From contig CAVXUA010000016.1 of the NCBI GenBank assembly GCA_963764825.1, forward strand, positions 310,001-374,000: DNA of 64,000 bases, in the 5' to 3' direction. Source of the stretch: JAZGGS01 sp963764825. Its GTDB lineage: Bacteria > Bacteroidota > Ignavibacteria > Ignavibacteriales > Ignavibacteriaceae. Below the pieces are notes generated by a model that saw nothing but the letters and a program-made list of their open reading frames with translations, did no database searches and was not told the DNA's origin. The translations under genes were made by a program, and so were the position numbers. Of this stretch, positions 9,593 to 19,724 are shown in pieces; within the stretch, counting starts at the first letter, position 1; each line of letters opens with the position of its first letter.

Positions 9593-10307
9593 TTAGCTTA
9601 ACTTATTATTTACTTTTTTTACTTCGTACAGAGCATCAATTAGTTCAATGGAAGCTTCTTCCATATCGCCAACAAGCCGATCAATTCTTGAAACAAGAAA
9701 GTTGTAAAATACCTGGAGTATAATTGCAACTACAAGCCCGAACAAAGTGGTTAAAAGTGCAACCGAAATACCATCTGCGACAATTGCAGGTGAAATTTGC
9801 GCAGCTTCTTTAATAGCATCAAATGCCTCGATCATACCCTGAACTGTTCCGGTAAAACCAAGCATAGGGGCAACAGTAATAAATGTTGAAATCCAGATCA
9901 TTCCTCTTTCCAGGAATCCCATCTCAATGCCACCGTAAGCAATAATAGCTTTTTCTGCAGCTTCCAATCCTTCATTCGGATCTTAATAAACCAGCATGAA
10001 AAACAGATGCAACAGGACCGCGAGTGCTTGAGCAAAGCTCTTTAGCAGCTTCTACACCACCGTCATCTAAAGCTCTTTTAACCTGTACAATAAACTTTTT
10101 TGTGTTAGTTTTTGAACGAGCAAGTGTCCATAATCTTTCAAAACTAAATGCTAAACCTAAAACCAGGCAGAATAAAATTGGGTACATAAATCCGCCGCCA
10201 GCTTCAAACTTTGTAGTTAAATAGTTTAAAGCACCGCCGCCATCATTGGTGGTTTGTGCAATTACATTGTACAAAGACGAAATGATGCCTGATAGATACA
10301 TATACAA
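9593..10307 (-). CDS. ExbB/TolQ/MotA proton channel, frame broken near 9980
   Basis: Two frames join to about 237 residues. The first has a periplasmic or leader segment, a membrane helix (GFMYPILFCLVLGLAFSFER) and a cytosolic loop. The second has two more helices, ISTFITVAPMLGFTGTVQGM and ISVALLTTLFGLVVAIIL, the conserved core of the ExbB pore. Dropping one base near 9980 joins GLLR to PNEGLEAAEK. This is the stator half of the TonB energy motor together with the two ExbD genes. AGGAGGT lies seven bases before ATG, and a promoter-like pair is at 10381-10409. Confidence 0.85.
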
Positions 10308-10380
10308 TTACCTCCTAAATATTAAATAATTGATACCAAGGATATGAAATAATTCAATAATTTTATTAACAAGTAGCACT

Positions 10381-10409
10381 ACAATAAACATTTCGGAATA
10401 TAATGTCAA
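10381..10409 (-). promoter_or_regulatory. Candidate promoter for exbB-exbD-exbD
   Basis: On the minus strand TTGACA (10409-10404) is followed after 17 bases by TATTGT (10386-10381), about 75 bases before the exbB start. It fits a sigma-70-like promoter and sits just after the hairpin at 10430-10450. Not tested. Confidence 0.4.
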
Positions 10410-10429
10410 CTAATAGGCTTTTCCTTAAA

Positions 10430-10450
10430 AGATAAGATAAAGTCTTATCT
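10430..10450 (-). terminator. Hairpin with short T run, probable terminator of the endonuclease gene
   Basis: AGATAAGA pairs perfectly with TCTTATCT around a 5-nt loop, followed on the minus strand by TTTTAAGG. Low GC makes it a weak terminator. The rest of the 10308-10592 gap is AT-rich and shows nothing else recognisable apart from the exbB promoter. Confidence 0.45.
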
Positions 10451-10592
10451 AACAATTAAATTGGAACTTATTCAATCCAAAGACGTAGCGTAAATTTATA
10501 AATATTAATTGAAAAAAAGTTATTATTTACAAAATATTTTTAAATAATTATTAACACTTATAAACGCTTTCAATACACTTCCAATTCCTTGG

Positions 10593-11643
10593 TTATTCAT
10601 CCGTATTATTTACAATAAATTTTGCAATTACGGGATAATGATCGCTGTATCCACCTAAATACCTTCTTCCGCCATAAGTTGGGAATGGAGCACCTTTATA
10701 CTGACCCGATTGTGTAACAATATAATACGGTTTGTAAACTTCAAATGAGTTGCAAATGTAGAAGAAATTTCATTTCGTTAATAAGTGATCCTGAAACAAT
10801 TATTTGATCAAGCATATTCCAGTCATCTTTATATTTATATGTTCCTAAGCCATTTTCAAAAGCAGTATAAGAGAGATTGATAGAGTTCACCATCATCTTC
10901 TTCTTCAAATTCTGCACGAAGAATCGCAATTTATAGGATATGCTTTCAAAGTTTCTAGAACAGAAATATTTACAGGTTCATCATTAAAATCACCAATTAC
11001 CATAATTTTTGCATTAGCATCTTTATTAAAGATTCTATCAACTGCGTCCCTTAAGGTTTGTGCTGCAGCAATTCTGTTTGGTTCTGATTCTTTCTGTCCC
11101 CCTCGCCTTGATGGCCAGTGATTAACAAATACAGTTATCTTTTCATCATTTTCAGTTAATAAATTTACTCCGAATATTAACCTTGTAGGCCAGCCATCGG
11201 AGAGATGAATTGTATCTGCCTGCAGGTTCAGCAGTTTGAATTTATTCTGCTTTATACAGAAGCCCGTTATCAATTCCACGATTATCGGGAGATTCCAGGT
11301 AAGCAATTTTATAATCCAAATCGGGTAAGAATTTATTTGCCATACTATTAAGAACTGCCTGGTTCTCCACTTCGCAAACTCCAAGCAGATCAGGTCCATT
11401 TCCATTATTCATCGAATGAGATAACACGGGAAAGGTTGTACATTTGTTTATCTAATCTTTCCGGAGTGAATTCCATATCTCCATCAGGAAGAAATGATTC
11501 ATCATTCTTTTCGGGATCATCAACCGTATCAAAAAGATTTTGCAAATTCCAGAAGGCAACATAGAGTGTATCCGTCTTTCTGTGCATTGCAATGTAGAAA
11601 TGAGAAAAATAATAATAATTAAAAGTGAATTTATATTTTTCAT
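10593..11643 (-). pseudogene. Endonuclease/exonuclease/phosphatase-family lipoprotein, at least four frame breaks
   Basis: No single frame is long, but pieces in order rebuild a protein of about 350 residues. From ATG at 11643: a lipoprotein signal MKNINSLLII ending STLQC, then VAFWNLQNLFDTVDDPEKND, GNGPDLLGVCEVEN (metal-binding Glu), DNRGIDNGLLY, FVNHWPSRRGG, MVIGDFNDEP (catalytic Asp/Asn) and a final GYSDHYPVIAKF with the catalytic His, stopping at 10593. All active-site motifs of the family survive. It would be an exported nuclease or phosphodiesterase. The breaks may be sequence errors, as elsewhere in the window, or real decay. Confidence 0.75.
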
Positions 11644-11793
11644 TTGAGTTATTACACTGGATAGTATTGATTTCAAATTTAGTGATGAAAGATTGATAAA
11701 TATAAAAATATTTTTACTTGAATAGCTATAATTATGCGGCATCAGTGAAAATCTCTATGATTTCTCTCATTTAGACGCAATTAGTCATAAAGA

Positions 11794-13202
11794 TTAGATT
11801 ATCCCCGCAACCCAAAATAAAACTGAAGCAATCGCTCCCATACTTAACGCATAAGGAATCTGCGTTTTAACATGATCAATATGATCGCAGGCAGAGGCCA
11901 TAGAAGAAACTATTGTAGTATCAGAAATTGGTGAGCAATGATCACCAAAAACACTTCCGCTTAAAACTGCTGCAATTGAAAGTGAAAGTGAAACATCCAT
12001 ATAAAGTGCAGTTGGTACGGCAATAGGAATCATTATAGCAAAAGTTCCCCAGCTTGTTCCCGTTGAGAATGCAATAAAAGCTGAAGTGATGAATAGTATC
12101 GGTGCAATAGCAGCTGGAGATAGAAAATCACTTGAAACTGATGCAACATATTCTCCGGTTCCAAGTGTTCGGCAGGTATCACCAATAGAGAATGCCAAAG
12201 TCATTAAAATTGCAAGCGGTATAAGTCCTGCAATTCCTTTAAGTGTAAAATCCATCACTTCTTTTAAGTTTAATAATCTTTGAAAGAGAGAGATGAGTCC
12301 TGCAAGGTTATTGCAGCAAGTACAGACCATAAAACCGATGTAGAACCTGAACCCGCTGTCATATCGCCGTTACCTGTAATTAACAAACTTACTGGCATCA
12401 TGACAATCATAACCATTATTGGAATTATCATATTCAACGCTCTATGGGGAATACCTTTTTTAGGTTTGGTGGAACTTACATCTTCCGAAACAACAGGCAG
12501 TGCACCATCGGCAATTGTTTTTCCAGTTTCTTCCGATCTCTTCTCTGCTTTTTTCATTGAACCGAAATCTTTATAAGAGAATGCAATAAATCCTGCAAAC
12601 AGAACTGAAAGGATTGCGTAAAAGTTAAGCGGGATTGTATTAATAAATACAGAAAATGAGTTCGAAATATTCTCCTTCTCTAAAAGTGAGATTACATAAG
12701 CTCCCCACGCATTCAGCGGAATTAAAATACAAACAGGTGATGATGTGGTATCGCAAATGTACGCAAGTTTTTCGCGGGATATTTTGAACTTTTCATAAAT
12801 TGGATGAAAGATCGTTCCGGTTACAAGGCAAGAGATGCTCGATTCAATAAAAACACCGCAGCCAACCAGAAAGGAAAAAACCGTTGCCCGTTTCCTGCTG
12901 GTTACAATATTTTTCTTCTGAATTAAATCAACAAAACCCTGAACTCCCCCATTTGCCTGCATTAGGGTAATAAGCGCGCCAACAAGTGCGCAAAATATTA
13001 TTACCCGGGTATTTCCCGCATCCTTAAATACATCTATAATGGATTGGATAGAAAGTTCAATCCCGGTTAGAACATTACCACCGGAAATGATTATCCAGCC
13101 CGCAACAATTCCGAGAAAGAGTGAAATAAAAACCTGCCTGGTTTTAATTGCAAGAAGAATTGCAAATACAGGAGGTATTACAGATAGCCAGCCAAATTCC
13201 AT
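11794..13202 (-). CDS. NhaC-family Na+/H+ antiporter, frame broken near 12300
   Basis: About 470 residues in two frames, the usual length. The first frame (from 13202) has several membrane helices and the family stretch CGVFIESSISCLVTGTIFHPI, then CDTTSSPVCILIPLNAWG. The second has SAFIAFSTGTSWGTFAIMIPIA and SGSVFGDHCSPISDTTIVSSM, the conserved core of NhaC antiporters. One inserted base near 12300 separates AAITLAG from LISLFQRL. It would exchange Na+ for H+ or an organic substrate at the inner membrane. A charged cytosolic loop lies between helices in the middle (KKAEKRSEE). Confidence 0.83.
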
Positions 13203-13219
13203 TCAGAATTTAAACTAGA

Positions 13220-13567
13220 TTAATTAACCTTATTATATGTTGCACTTCCGAATGCCAAAATTGGATAAAAGATGAAACCTAAAAATGCTAAACCTAAACC
13301 GAATGCAGAATCTTTACCAAAATTTTTGGCTATATCAATTGATACAAGGATTCCAATCACAATGTTTACAAATGGAATTAAATATAGTATTAACCACCAT
13401 CCGGGTTTGCCAGCAATCATTAGTAAGAGGTATATATTATAAATTGGAATGAAAATACCCCAACCCGGCTGCCCGGCTTTTACAAAAACTTTCCACATCG
13501 AAACAATAAAAAAAAGCGCAACAGCTATGGCAAAAAGAATAAGTAGTATGCCGCCAAAATCGTCCAT
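13220..13567 (-). CDS. Small membrane protein of the DUF5684 type
   Basis: A protein of 115 residues with helices at about 5-24, 50-75 and 88-108. The segment KAGQPGWGIFIPIYNIYLLLMIAGKPGWW is the recognisable family pattern (paired GQPGW/GKPGW); function unknown. It lies 17 bp past the start of the NhaC gene on the same strand, so it may precede it in the same transcript. A hairpin at 13601-13633 separates it from the upstream gene. Confidence 0.72.
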   Translation of the reverse strand: MDDFGGILLILFAIAVALFFIVSMWKVFVKAGQPGWGIFIPIYNIYLLLMIAGKPGWWLILYLIPFVNIVIGILVSIDIAKNFGKDSAFGLGLAFLGFIFYPILAFGSATYNKVN

Positions 13568-13600
13568 GAGTAGCCTCCGAATAGTTTATGAATAATATAT

Positions 13601-13633
13601 CTTGCAGGAGGATAAAATAAGTTAACCTGCAAG
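13601..13633 (-). terminator. Possible terminator hairpin after the Fe-S protein gene
   Basis: CTTGCAGG pairs with CCTGCAAG around a 17-nt loop, followed on the minus strand by ATATATTATTC. The long loop and poor T run make this weak. Confidence 0.3.
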
Positions 13634-13712
13634 CCAAACACAAAATAATCATAAATAAATAAATAAGTTTGAAAAATATTGTTATAATTTTTAATAAATT
13701 CTCAGAATGATA

Positions 13713-15077
13713 TTAATCTTCTAGAGGATAAATCTTCATCCAATCATCAAGTCCAGCCGTTTTAGGTTTCTTACTGTAAATAGCATCATCCATTTTCACA
13801 GCAAACCACCTGAATATTTTTGAGTTCCTGATACCGAACCTTATAATGTTATGAAAAAGGTTATCGGGATGCGAATAAGGACAAACCGACACACATCTTC
13901 CGCAATCAGTTCCAAAAGTGCTCCATAAGGTAAAACATGCTTCGGAATTTATCTGCCATCTTTTAACACCATCAATATCCTTTTTATCTTCAAAAGATAT
14001 TGCCCTGCTCGGGCAGGCAACCGCACATTTTTTACACAATTTACAAAAGTCTGTAACACTGTAATCGTGTTTTCTTTCATCAATTAAAAGAGGAAGATCA
14101 GTTGTAACAACTGAAATTCTAACACGCGGTCCCAATTTAGGAGTCATTAGCAAACCCATTCTTCCAATTTCTCCTAATCCTGCATCTCTTGCAACCAGCG
14201 GACAAACAACCTGGTAGTTTCCGTCAATGTGAGCTCTTGCAGAGTAACCAAGGTTTCGTATAAACTTAGCAACCTGAATTGCAACTGTACCGGAATCCAA
14301 ATATTGTTGTGCTGATTCCATAACAATAGAACCAGTTGGAGCAGAATGGATCATCGTCTTATCCATTTCTGTTGTAAATGCGATAGCATATTTATGATTG
14401 TTAAGAATTGGATTTCCATATCTATCTCCCCTTCCCCCTGTTGTGTAGAGATGATAATCCTGTAACTCAGTTACTCCACAATCTTGTGCTCCTAATTTCA
14501 CAGACCACTTTTTTATGAATTCTGTTATTTCATCATCTTTAACTTTAACAGAATTTCCTGAAGGTTCACCATCAACCATTGTGTGCAACTCAGCTATAGT
14601 TTCAAAACTTGAATCTGCAGCTGCAAAGTGAAAAGGATTATAATAAGTTGAACCCGGCTTTAGTAATCCGGGTCTCTTGCGAAACTTATCATCCAGTATG
14701 TTTTTATCCTGATTCTTTTCATAGTATTCTTCAAACTGTTCACTTCCTTCTTTTAGTTCATTTCTGGAGAACATAGTATCTCGTTCATCGATACGTTTTA
14801 ATGGTGTATCGTTTTCTATTTTGTTCCCACGAATGGGTAAGAATAAAATTAAGATTATCAGAGAAAAGATTAATAGAAGTCCGATAGCTATTTCATCTTT
14901 AAAAGGAATTGACAAAAATGAATCAATAAAAAAAGGTAGAGGAAAAATTATGGTAAAGATTGAAAGCCGAAAGACCGCTGTTTTTTCATTTTCCCTGATT
15001 GATGTGATAACCCCAAATAAAAAAAATAGAGATAAGAGAATTCCGATTAGAATGTTAAGTTTAAAAATTGCTTCCAT
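13713..15077 (-). CDS. Reductive-dehalogenase-like (RdhA/QueG-type) membrane Fe-S protein
   Basis: A protein of 454 residues. Residues 1-90 hold three membrane helices instead of the usual Tat signal. A soluble domain follows with KKWSVKLGAQDCGVTEL, CPLVARDAGLGEIGRMGLLM and KLGPRVRISVVTTDLPL, stretches typical of the cobamide-binding core of reductive dehalogenases. Two 4Fe-4S motifs come next: CKLCKKCAVACP and a second with C-x10-CGRCVSVCP. The family uses cobalamin and two Fe-S clusters to reduce halogenated or epoxy compounds. No rdhB-like anchor gene is adjacent; the N-terminal helices may replace it. Substrate unknown; actual dehalogenation is not shown. Confidence 0.75.
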   Translation of the reverse strand: MEAIFKLNILIGILLSLFFLFGVITSIRENEKTAVFRLSIFTIIFPLPFFIDSFLSIPFKDEIAIGLLLIFSLIILILFLPIRGNKIENDTPLKRIDERDTMFSRNELKEGSEQFEEYYEKNQDKNILDDKFRKRPGLLKPGSTYYNPFHFAAADSSFETIAELHTMVDGEPSGNSVKVKDDEITEFIKKWSVKLGAQDCGVTELQDYHLYTTGGRGDRYGNPILNNHKYAIAFTTEMDKTMIHSAPTGSIVMESAQQYLDSGTVAIQVAKFIRNLGYSARAHIDGNYQVVCPLVARDAGLGEIGRMGLLMTPKLGPRVRISVVTTDLPLLIDERKHDYSVTDFCKLCKKCAVACPSRAISFEDKKDIDGVKRWQINSEACFTLWSTFGTDCGRCVSVCPYSHPDNLFHNIIRFGIRNSKIFRWFAVKMDDAIYSKKPKTAGLDDWMKIYPLED

Positions 15078-15184
15078 GTAAATCGTATAAGTTTATTATT
15101 TTAAACTTACACTTCTTACATGTATTTTCAAGCGTTTGGATTTGTTATCTCTAAAATAAAGAAGAGGTTATTTAAAACAAATTT

Positions 15185-16222
15185 TTAAGAAACCCCTGTT
15201 GCACTTGATTTGTACTTACGCAATTGATGAAAACTAATAAGCTTCTTCTGGTTTTCATCCCACAGTCTTAAAAATAAGCTTCTAAAACTTGAGCGAATAT
15301 TTAGAACCACACCTTCCTGGAAAAACGGATTATCTTTATGACATTTTTCTAACAGGTAGTTCGGTATTTTTGGGCTGAGGTGATGAATGTGATGAAAACC
15401 AATATTACCAGTAAACCACTGTAATACTTTTGGCAGCTTGTAGTAGGAACTACCGCGCATTGCTGCGGAAGCATAATCCCAGCCATCAGTTTCACTCCAG
15501 TAAGTATCTTCAAATTGGTGCTGCACATAAAACAACCAGGTTCCTGTAGTTGAGGTAATAATTGTTATTGGAAGTTGTATCATTAAGAAACTTTGCCATC
15601 CAATAAGCCAGATTAATCCTGTAATTACTAATGTTATTACTAAGCTTGTAATGTAAACACTAGGTTGAAATTTTTTGAAATCTTTAAGATCAGAAATCGG
15701 CAGCCTGTATAGCACAACAAATAAAATAACAGGAATTATTAAAAATAAAATAACCGGGTTGCGGTAAAGACGATATTTTAGTCTTCCCCATCGTGATTGC
15801 TGTAAAAATTCATCAACCGTCATTGTGTAAATATCCCCAATGCCTCTCTTATCAAGTTTGCCAGCAGTGGCATGATGAATAGCGTGATTTTTACGCCAAT
15901 AGTGATATGGTGTTAAAGAGATAATGCTTCCTGCCATTCCCCAAAAATCATTTGCCCGTTGCAATTTGAAAAAAGAGCCGTGTCCGCAATCATGTTGAAT
16001 AATAAATATTCTTACAATAAATCCTGCTGCCGGCAGTGCTAAAAGTAAAGTTATCCAATAACTTACATCTATGCTTAGGTACATTAAGTACCAGATCATT
16101 AAAAACGGTATAAATGAATTACATAGTTGCCAGATACTTTTCCGGTTGACCGATGTTTGATATTTTTTAACAAGATTTTCCCAGGAAGGTAATTTTGAAG
16201 TGCTCTCTTTTGCTGATATCAT
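15185..16222 (-). CDS. Membrane fatty acid desaturase
   Basis: A protein of 345 residues with four or more membrane helices and all three histidine boxes of the acyl desaturase family: HDCGHGS, HAIHHA and GFHHIHHL. These bind a di-iron centre that introduces a cis double bond into an acyl chain using O2 and electrons from ferredoxin or cytochrome. The spacing and the NIGFHHIHHLSPKIPNYLL ending resemble the delta-12/omega-3-like bacterial group. An O2-requiring enzyme suggests the host meets oxygen at least at times. Intact, alone between two hairpins. Confidence 0.88.
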   Translation of the reverse strand: MISAKESTSKLPSWENLVKKYQTSVNRKSIWQLCNSFIPFLMIWYLMYLSIDVSYWITLLLALPAAGFIVRIFIIQHDCGHGSFFKLQRANDFWGMAGSIISLTPYHYWRKNHAIHHATAGKLDKRGIGDIYTMTVDEFLQQSRWGRLKYRLYRNPVILFLIIPVILFVVLYRLPISDLKDFKKFQPSVYITSLVITLVITGLIWLIGWQSFLMIQLPITIITSTTGTWLFYVQHQFEDTYWSETDGWDYASAAMRGSSYYKLPKVLQWFTGNIGFHHIHHLSPKIPNYLLEKCHKDNPFFQEGVVLNIRSSFRSLFLRLWDENQKKLISFHQLRKYKSSATGVS

Positions 16223-16274
16223 ATTTTGAGTTTAAATATTCCTAAAAATTAAAAAACAAAGATAGTGATAAATC

Positions 16275-16310
16275 AGTTGGGAGGGGAAAAATGTTTCCGC
16301 CTACCCAACT
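16275..16310 (-). terminator. Hairpin between outer-membrane protein gene and desaturase
   Basis: AGTTGGG pairs with CCCAACT, with further inner pairing of GGAAA to TTTCC. It lies 25 bases past the stop of the 16336-17019 gene. There is no strong T tract on the minus strand, so the terminator role is moderate. Confidence 0.45.
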
Positions 16311-16335
16311 ATTCTAATTTGGTCACAAATATTTA

Positions 16336-17019
16336 TTAAAAATAAACAGTTACTCCAAAGTTTATGTGGCTACCGGAAATATTAAATGATGTTCGTTCAG
16401 ACTCACCCTCTAAACTATCATCATTAAATTCACTATTCGCGGAACTGTAAGAAAATTTTAAACCATACTCTGCGGATAAACTCATAAATTTATAAAACCA
16501 CCATTCTACGCCAGCAATGAAATCAATTCCAGTGCTAAAATTACTTGTTTCGGATTCAATGGTTTTTTCAATTTCATCTTGTACTATTTCCTTCGTGCTG
16601 GTCGATTTGTAATGTTGAAAGAATGGACCAACTCCTCCAAATAATGAAATATCGTCAGTTCCTCTTATATAATGAATGTATTGTGAATTTATTATAAAGC
16701 CAAATCTATTAGAATCTTCAACAAATTGATCTACTGTATTTGTATCTAGATTGCTAACTTCAGTTTCTGCATCAGAATCGCTAAAAAATATTTCCAGACC
16801 CAACCGAACTGCATCTCTTGAACTGAAATGATATTTGCCAGATAAGACTGAACCTTGAAAACTAGTAAGTTGAAAATTATCTTTTATTTGAAATTGAAGT
16901 GCAAATTTCCCATCGAGAGAATCTAAATAAGACGTGTTTTGAGAGAAACCGGTAGTTATGAATAATTGGCTTACAGAAAGAAGTATTAACAGGTTCGAAA
17001 AATAAGATCTGATGAACAT
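16336..17019 (-). CDS. Outer-membrane beta-barrel protein of unknown function
   Basis: A protein of 227 residues with an N-terminal export signal (hydrophobic run to TTGFSQ). It then shows repeated alternating strands such as FGFIINSQYIHYI, DDISLFGGVGPFFQHY and SLSAEYGLKFSY, ending in HINFGVTVYF with a C-terminal aromatic, the pattern of a small porin-like or OmpA-like barrel. No catalytic motif is visible. Single gene with its own downstream hairpin. Confidence 0.7.
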   Translation of the reverse strand: MFIRSYFSNLLILLSVSQLFITTGFSQNTSYLDSLDGKFALQFQIKDNFQLTSFQGSVLSGKYHFSSRDAVRLGLEIFFSDSDAETEVSNLDTNTVDQFVEDSNRFGFIINSQYIHYIRGTDDISLFGGVGPFFQHYKSTSTKEIVQDEIEKTIESETSNFSTGIDFIAGVEWWFYKFMSLSAEYGLKFSYSSANSEFNDDSLEGESERTSFNISGSHINFGVTVYF

Positions 17020-17157
17020 AATCCCTCCGTGAAAAGTGATAGTAAAGAACGTTTATTATCAATTACACAGTATTAAAATGGGTATTTAATCTATTGTTAA
17101 CAACACCTTTAGCTCATAATCTTAAACTTATTTTCAATTATTCTGTTTACACAGAAT

Positions 17158-17524
17158 TCAAACCATCCCCTCTTTCTTATAATATTCAAATCCTTTATTG
17201 GTGAGTGCAGTTAGCTCTTTTAGCAGGTCTCTTTCAATTGTATTAAAATTAAAGCAGGATTTACCCTGCATTCTTTTTTTTAGCTCGGGAGAAATATCAT
17301 TTAACAGTTTGGGATTAACATAAACCGGCATTAAGTGGAAGCTCACATAATTTTTCTTAATCTCTACACCTCCAAAGTAAATTTCTCTTTTATATTTTTC
17401 ACTATATCCTGCATATAGATAGTAAGTATCATTTTTATTGGCTTTAATTGTGAGGTTTTTTTCGTGTTTCTTTTAAAGCTGTTTTTAGCACTTTAAATGT
17501 AGTTTGGAATTGATGATCACTCAT
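17158..17524 (-). CDS. Small hypothetical protein (DUF1801-like), frame broken near 17460
   Basis: From ATG at 17524 the first frame gives MSDHQFQTTFKVLKTALKE and stops in a T7/A7 run near 17457-17463. The next frame continues KANKNDTYYLYAGYSEKY, IYFGGVEIKKNYVSFHLMPVY and PELKKRMQGKSCFNF to the stop at 17158, about 120 residues in all. The combination of a two-strand start, FHLMPVY and MQGKSCFNF is seen in small DUF1801-like proteins. Function unknown. The break in a homopolymer suggests a sequence error. Confidence 0.6.
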
Positions 17525-17545
17525 AAAAGAAAAATATAAAAAAAG

Positions 17546-17583
17546 GGGTGAATCAACCAACTTATGGTTTGGCTGAATCACCC
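17546..17583 (-). terminator. Terminator after the T9SS cargo gene
   Basis: GGGTGA pairs with TCACCC and inner AACCA with TGGTT, followed on the minus strand by CTTTTTTTATATTTTTC. It lies 20 bases past the stop of the 17604-19415 gene. Confidence 0.72.
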
Positions 17584-17603
17584 TAATTTAAATTAAGTTT
17601 AAG

Positions 17604-19415
17604 CTATTTTAGTAACATCATCTTCTTACTTGATGTAAAGTTACCTGTATTTAGTGTATAAATGTATAATCCTGAAGCCAAATTGGAAGCATCAAAATTT
17701 ACATCATACGAGCCTGCTGCTTGATCTTTATTAACTAATTCGGCAACTTTTTTTCCAAGTATATCGTAAACTTTTAAAGTAACATTGCTTCTTTCAGCAA
17801 TTGTGTAATTTATTTTTGTACTCGGATTAAACGGATTTGGATAATTTTGCTCTAAATTAAACTCATTTATAACAAATTCATCATCATCAACACCAACAAT
17901 TGATATATCAGTTGAGAAATGGTAGTGTCTTGCAGTTACACCAACAATCATAGGAGCTGTTACCTGAACCGTACTTCCTGGTAGTGTATCACCTTGAACG
18001 ACTATATGTACTGTATAAACATCATCATCAGGTGGATTAGGTGCAATTATGGGTGCAATACTTGGATATCTCCAATCTAACCTTGGACTATCCGGAGTAA
18101 ATTTTTCAGCTTCAGTCCAGTTTTCTCCTCCATCAGTAGAATATGTAAAATAACCATCAAAATATGGTGATTGTTCTGTTAGAGTATCAGGCCATACTTC
18201 TCCTGAAGCAGCAGAGAATGCAAGGAATAATACGGTTCCATCATCCGAACGACTTAATACTGGTCTGCAGACGCCCATATATACATCGTTAGCACCACCG
18301 CCAACATTATAAGGTGCCCAACTTGTATCAAACAAAACGACAGGATCTCCGCCATTTACATTGGCTGACCAGAAATAAAGTTCATTAATATTACCTTGTT
18401 GATATGTTCCTGCCGCGGCATCCTGCCATGCTGTCTCAAAGAGAACACAAGCTTCTTCACCATAGTAGTTAATGGTTAAACCTCTCATAGCTCCCCAGGT
18501 TGTATCAACAGTATGATCTCTTGTAAATATTTTTTGTGGTGTCGTCCAGGTCTGTCCATTATCCATAGTTTCTGATAAAAAGACATCACCATCGTTCACA
18601 TAGGATGTACCGTTGGGTTGCCCTATATATGCCAATCCAATTTTGCCGGAAGTAGAAATACCGAAAGTATAAACTTCTGCATTATTTCCATCCCATGGTT
18701 CATAACCTCTAAATGTACCTGTACCAGGTGTAAAAATATTAACATAGAAACTATCGGGTGGTGAAATATTTCTTGATGAAGCAAAAATATAATCACCATT
18801 TGGCGCAACTATAAAGCGTGGCCATATTGGATCGCCTTCTGGTATTACTCCAGGATCAAAATTACCAAAGTTGTATTCAAACGGGCTGTTGTCCGGCATT
18901 ACGGTTGTTCTAGTTGTAGCAAAGACAGCATTATGGTTTAATATAATAGCACTACCATTCGCATCACCGTAAATTGCGGGATATCCACATCTTGATGTGG
19001 TTGGAACAGGACCCAACTCGAACCAATCTACGCCTGAATTAGTGCTTCCAAAGTATAGAGTTGTTCTGTCAGGCCAATTGTTTCCTGATTCTTGAGAATT
19101 TGTAAAAACTGCGTGCAGAAAACCGGTATTTACATCCAGCCATAACTGTTGGGCAGAAGCATTTGTTTGAAGATCATATCCAGTTGCTCTATCGGTAATA
19201 TTATGAATATCCCAAGTAAAAGTACCTGAATAAACTGGATCGAATTGAATTACAGTGTTTGATTCAATAATTTCAATATTACTCATATCCCGATTTTCAT
19301 CACCGGATATGCCGATATCAGATTGTTTATCGTAGCTAATTTTTGTTTGAGCTTGTACCAAGCTAAAACCAACTAATAATAATACAATAACAAAAAGTGA
19401 AAATTTGGTTTGCAT
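17604..19415 (-). CDS. Secreted sialidase-fold (BNR-type) protein with T9SS sorting domain
   Basis: A protein of 603 residues with a signal peptide ending near VQAQT. The middle region has several Asp-box-like turns such as STNSGVDWFE, TMDNGQTWTTP and STDGGENWTEA, the pattern of a BNR/sialidase beta-propeller. The last 80 residues are a type A T9SS sorting domain: NYPNPFNPSTKI, VYDILGKKVAEL, GLYIYTL and a final SSKKMMLLK. The protein should be secreted through T9SS and attached to the surface. Sialidase activity itself is not shown, since propellers with Asp boxes often lack it. Intact. Confidence 0.85.
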   Translation of the reverse strand: MQTKFSLFVIVLLLVGFSLVQAQTKISYDKQSDIGISGDENRDMSNIEIIESNTVIQFDPVYSGTFTWDIHNITDRATGYDLQTNASAQQLWLDVNTGFLHAVFTNSQESGNNWPDRTTLYFGSTNSGVDWFELGPVPTTSRCGYPAIYGDANGSAIILNHNAVFATTRTTVMPDNSPFEYNFGNFDPGVIPEGDPIWPRFIVAPNGDYIFASSRNISPPDSFYVNIFTPGTGTFRGYEPWDGNNAEVYTFGISTSGKIGLAYIGQPNGTSYVNDGDVFLSETMDNGQTWTTPQKIFTRDHTVDTTWGAMRGLTINYYGEEACVLFETAWQDAAAGTYQQGNINELYFWSANVNGGDPVVLFDTSWAPYNVGGGANDVYMGVCRPVLSRSDDGTVLFLAFSAASGEVWPDTLTEQSPYFDGYFTYSTDGGENWTEAEKFTPDSPRLDWRYPSIAPIIAPNPPDDDVYTVHIVVQGDTLPGSTVQVTAPMIVGVTARHYHFSTDISIVGVDDDEFVINEFNLEQNYPNPFNPSTKINYTIAERSNVTLKVYDILGKKVAELVNKDQAAGSYDVNFDASNLASGLYIYTLNTGNFTSSKKMMLLK

Positions 19416-19724
19416 AAGAACCTCTGCTAATTGTTAATAAATGATTAGTTTAGGAAAAAGTATAATCGGTCACGGTATATAATTTTTGCTAAGGTTTTTT
19501 TCTGCTTTTGTAAAAGTAACAATTATTTGATTGCTAAGTCAAATAATTGTGAACATATTATAAATATAATAAATTAATGAAAAGGATTCCAACATATTAA
19601 TTTATACCAACATTTTTTTAAATGTAAGCGATTTTTATTTTAGCAAAGCAGCCGGTGTTATTTTAAATTGTCCATCTTATCACTATTTTCAATTTAAAGA
19701 TTCCTATAAATAAATACACTACTT
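19416..19724. other. Divergent intergenic region before polA
   Basis: About 310 bases between the T9SS gene (minus) and polA (plus), rich in A and T. It must hold both promoters, but no clear pair of hexamers, no operator-like palindrome and no coding segment could be picked out. Confidence 0.5.
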
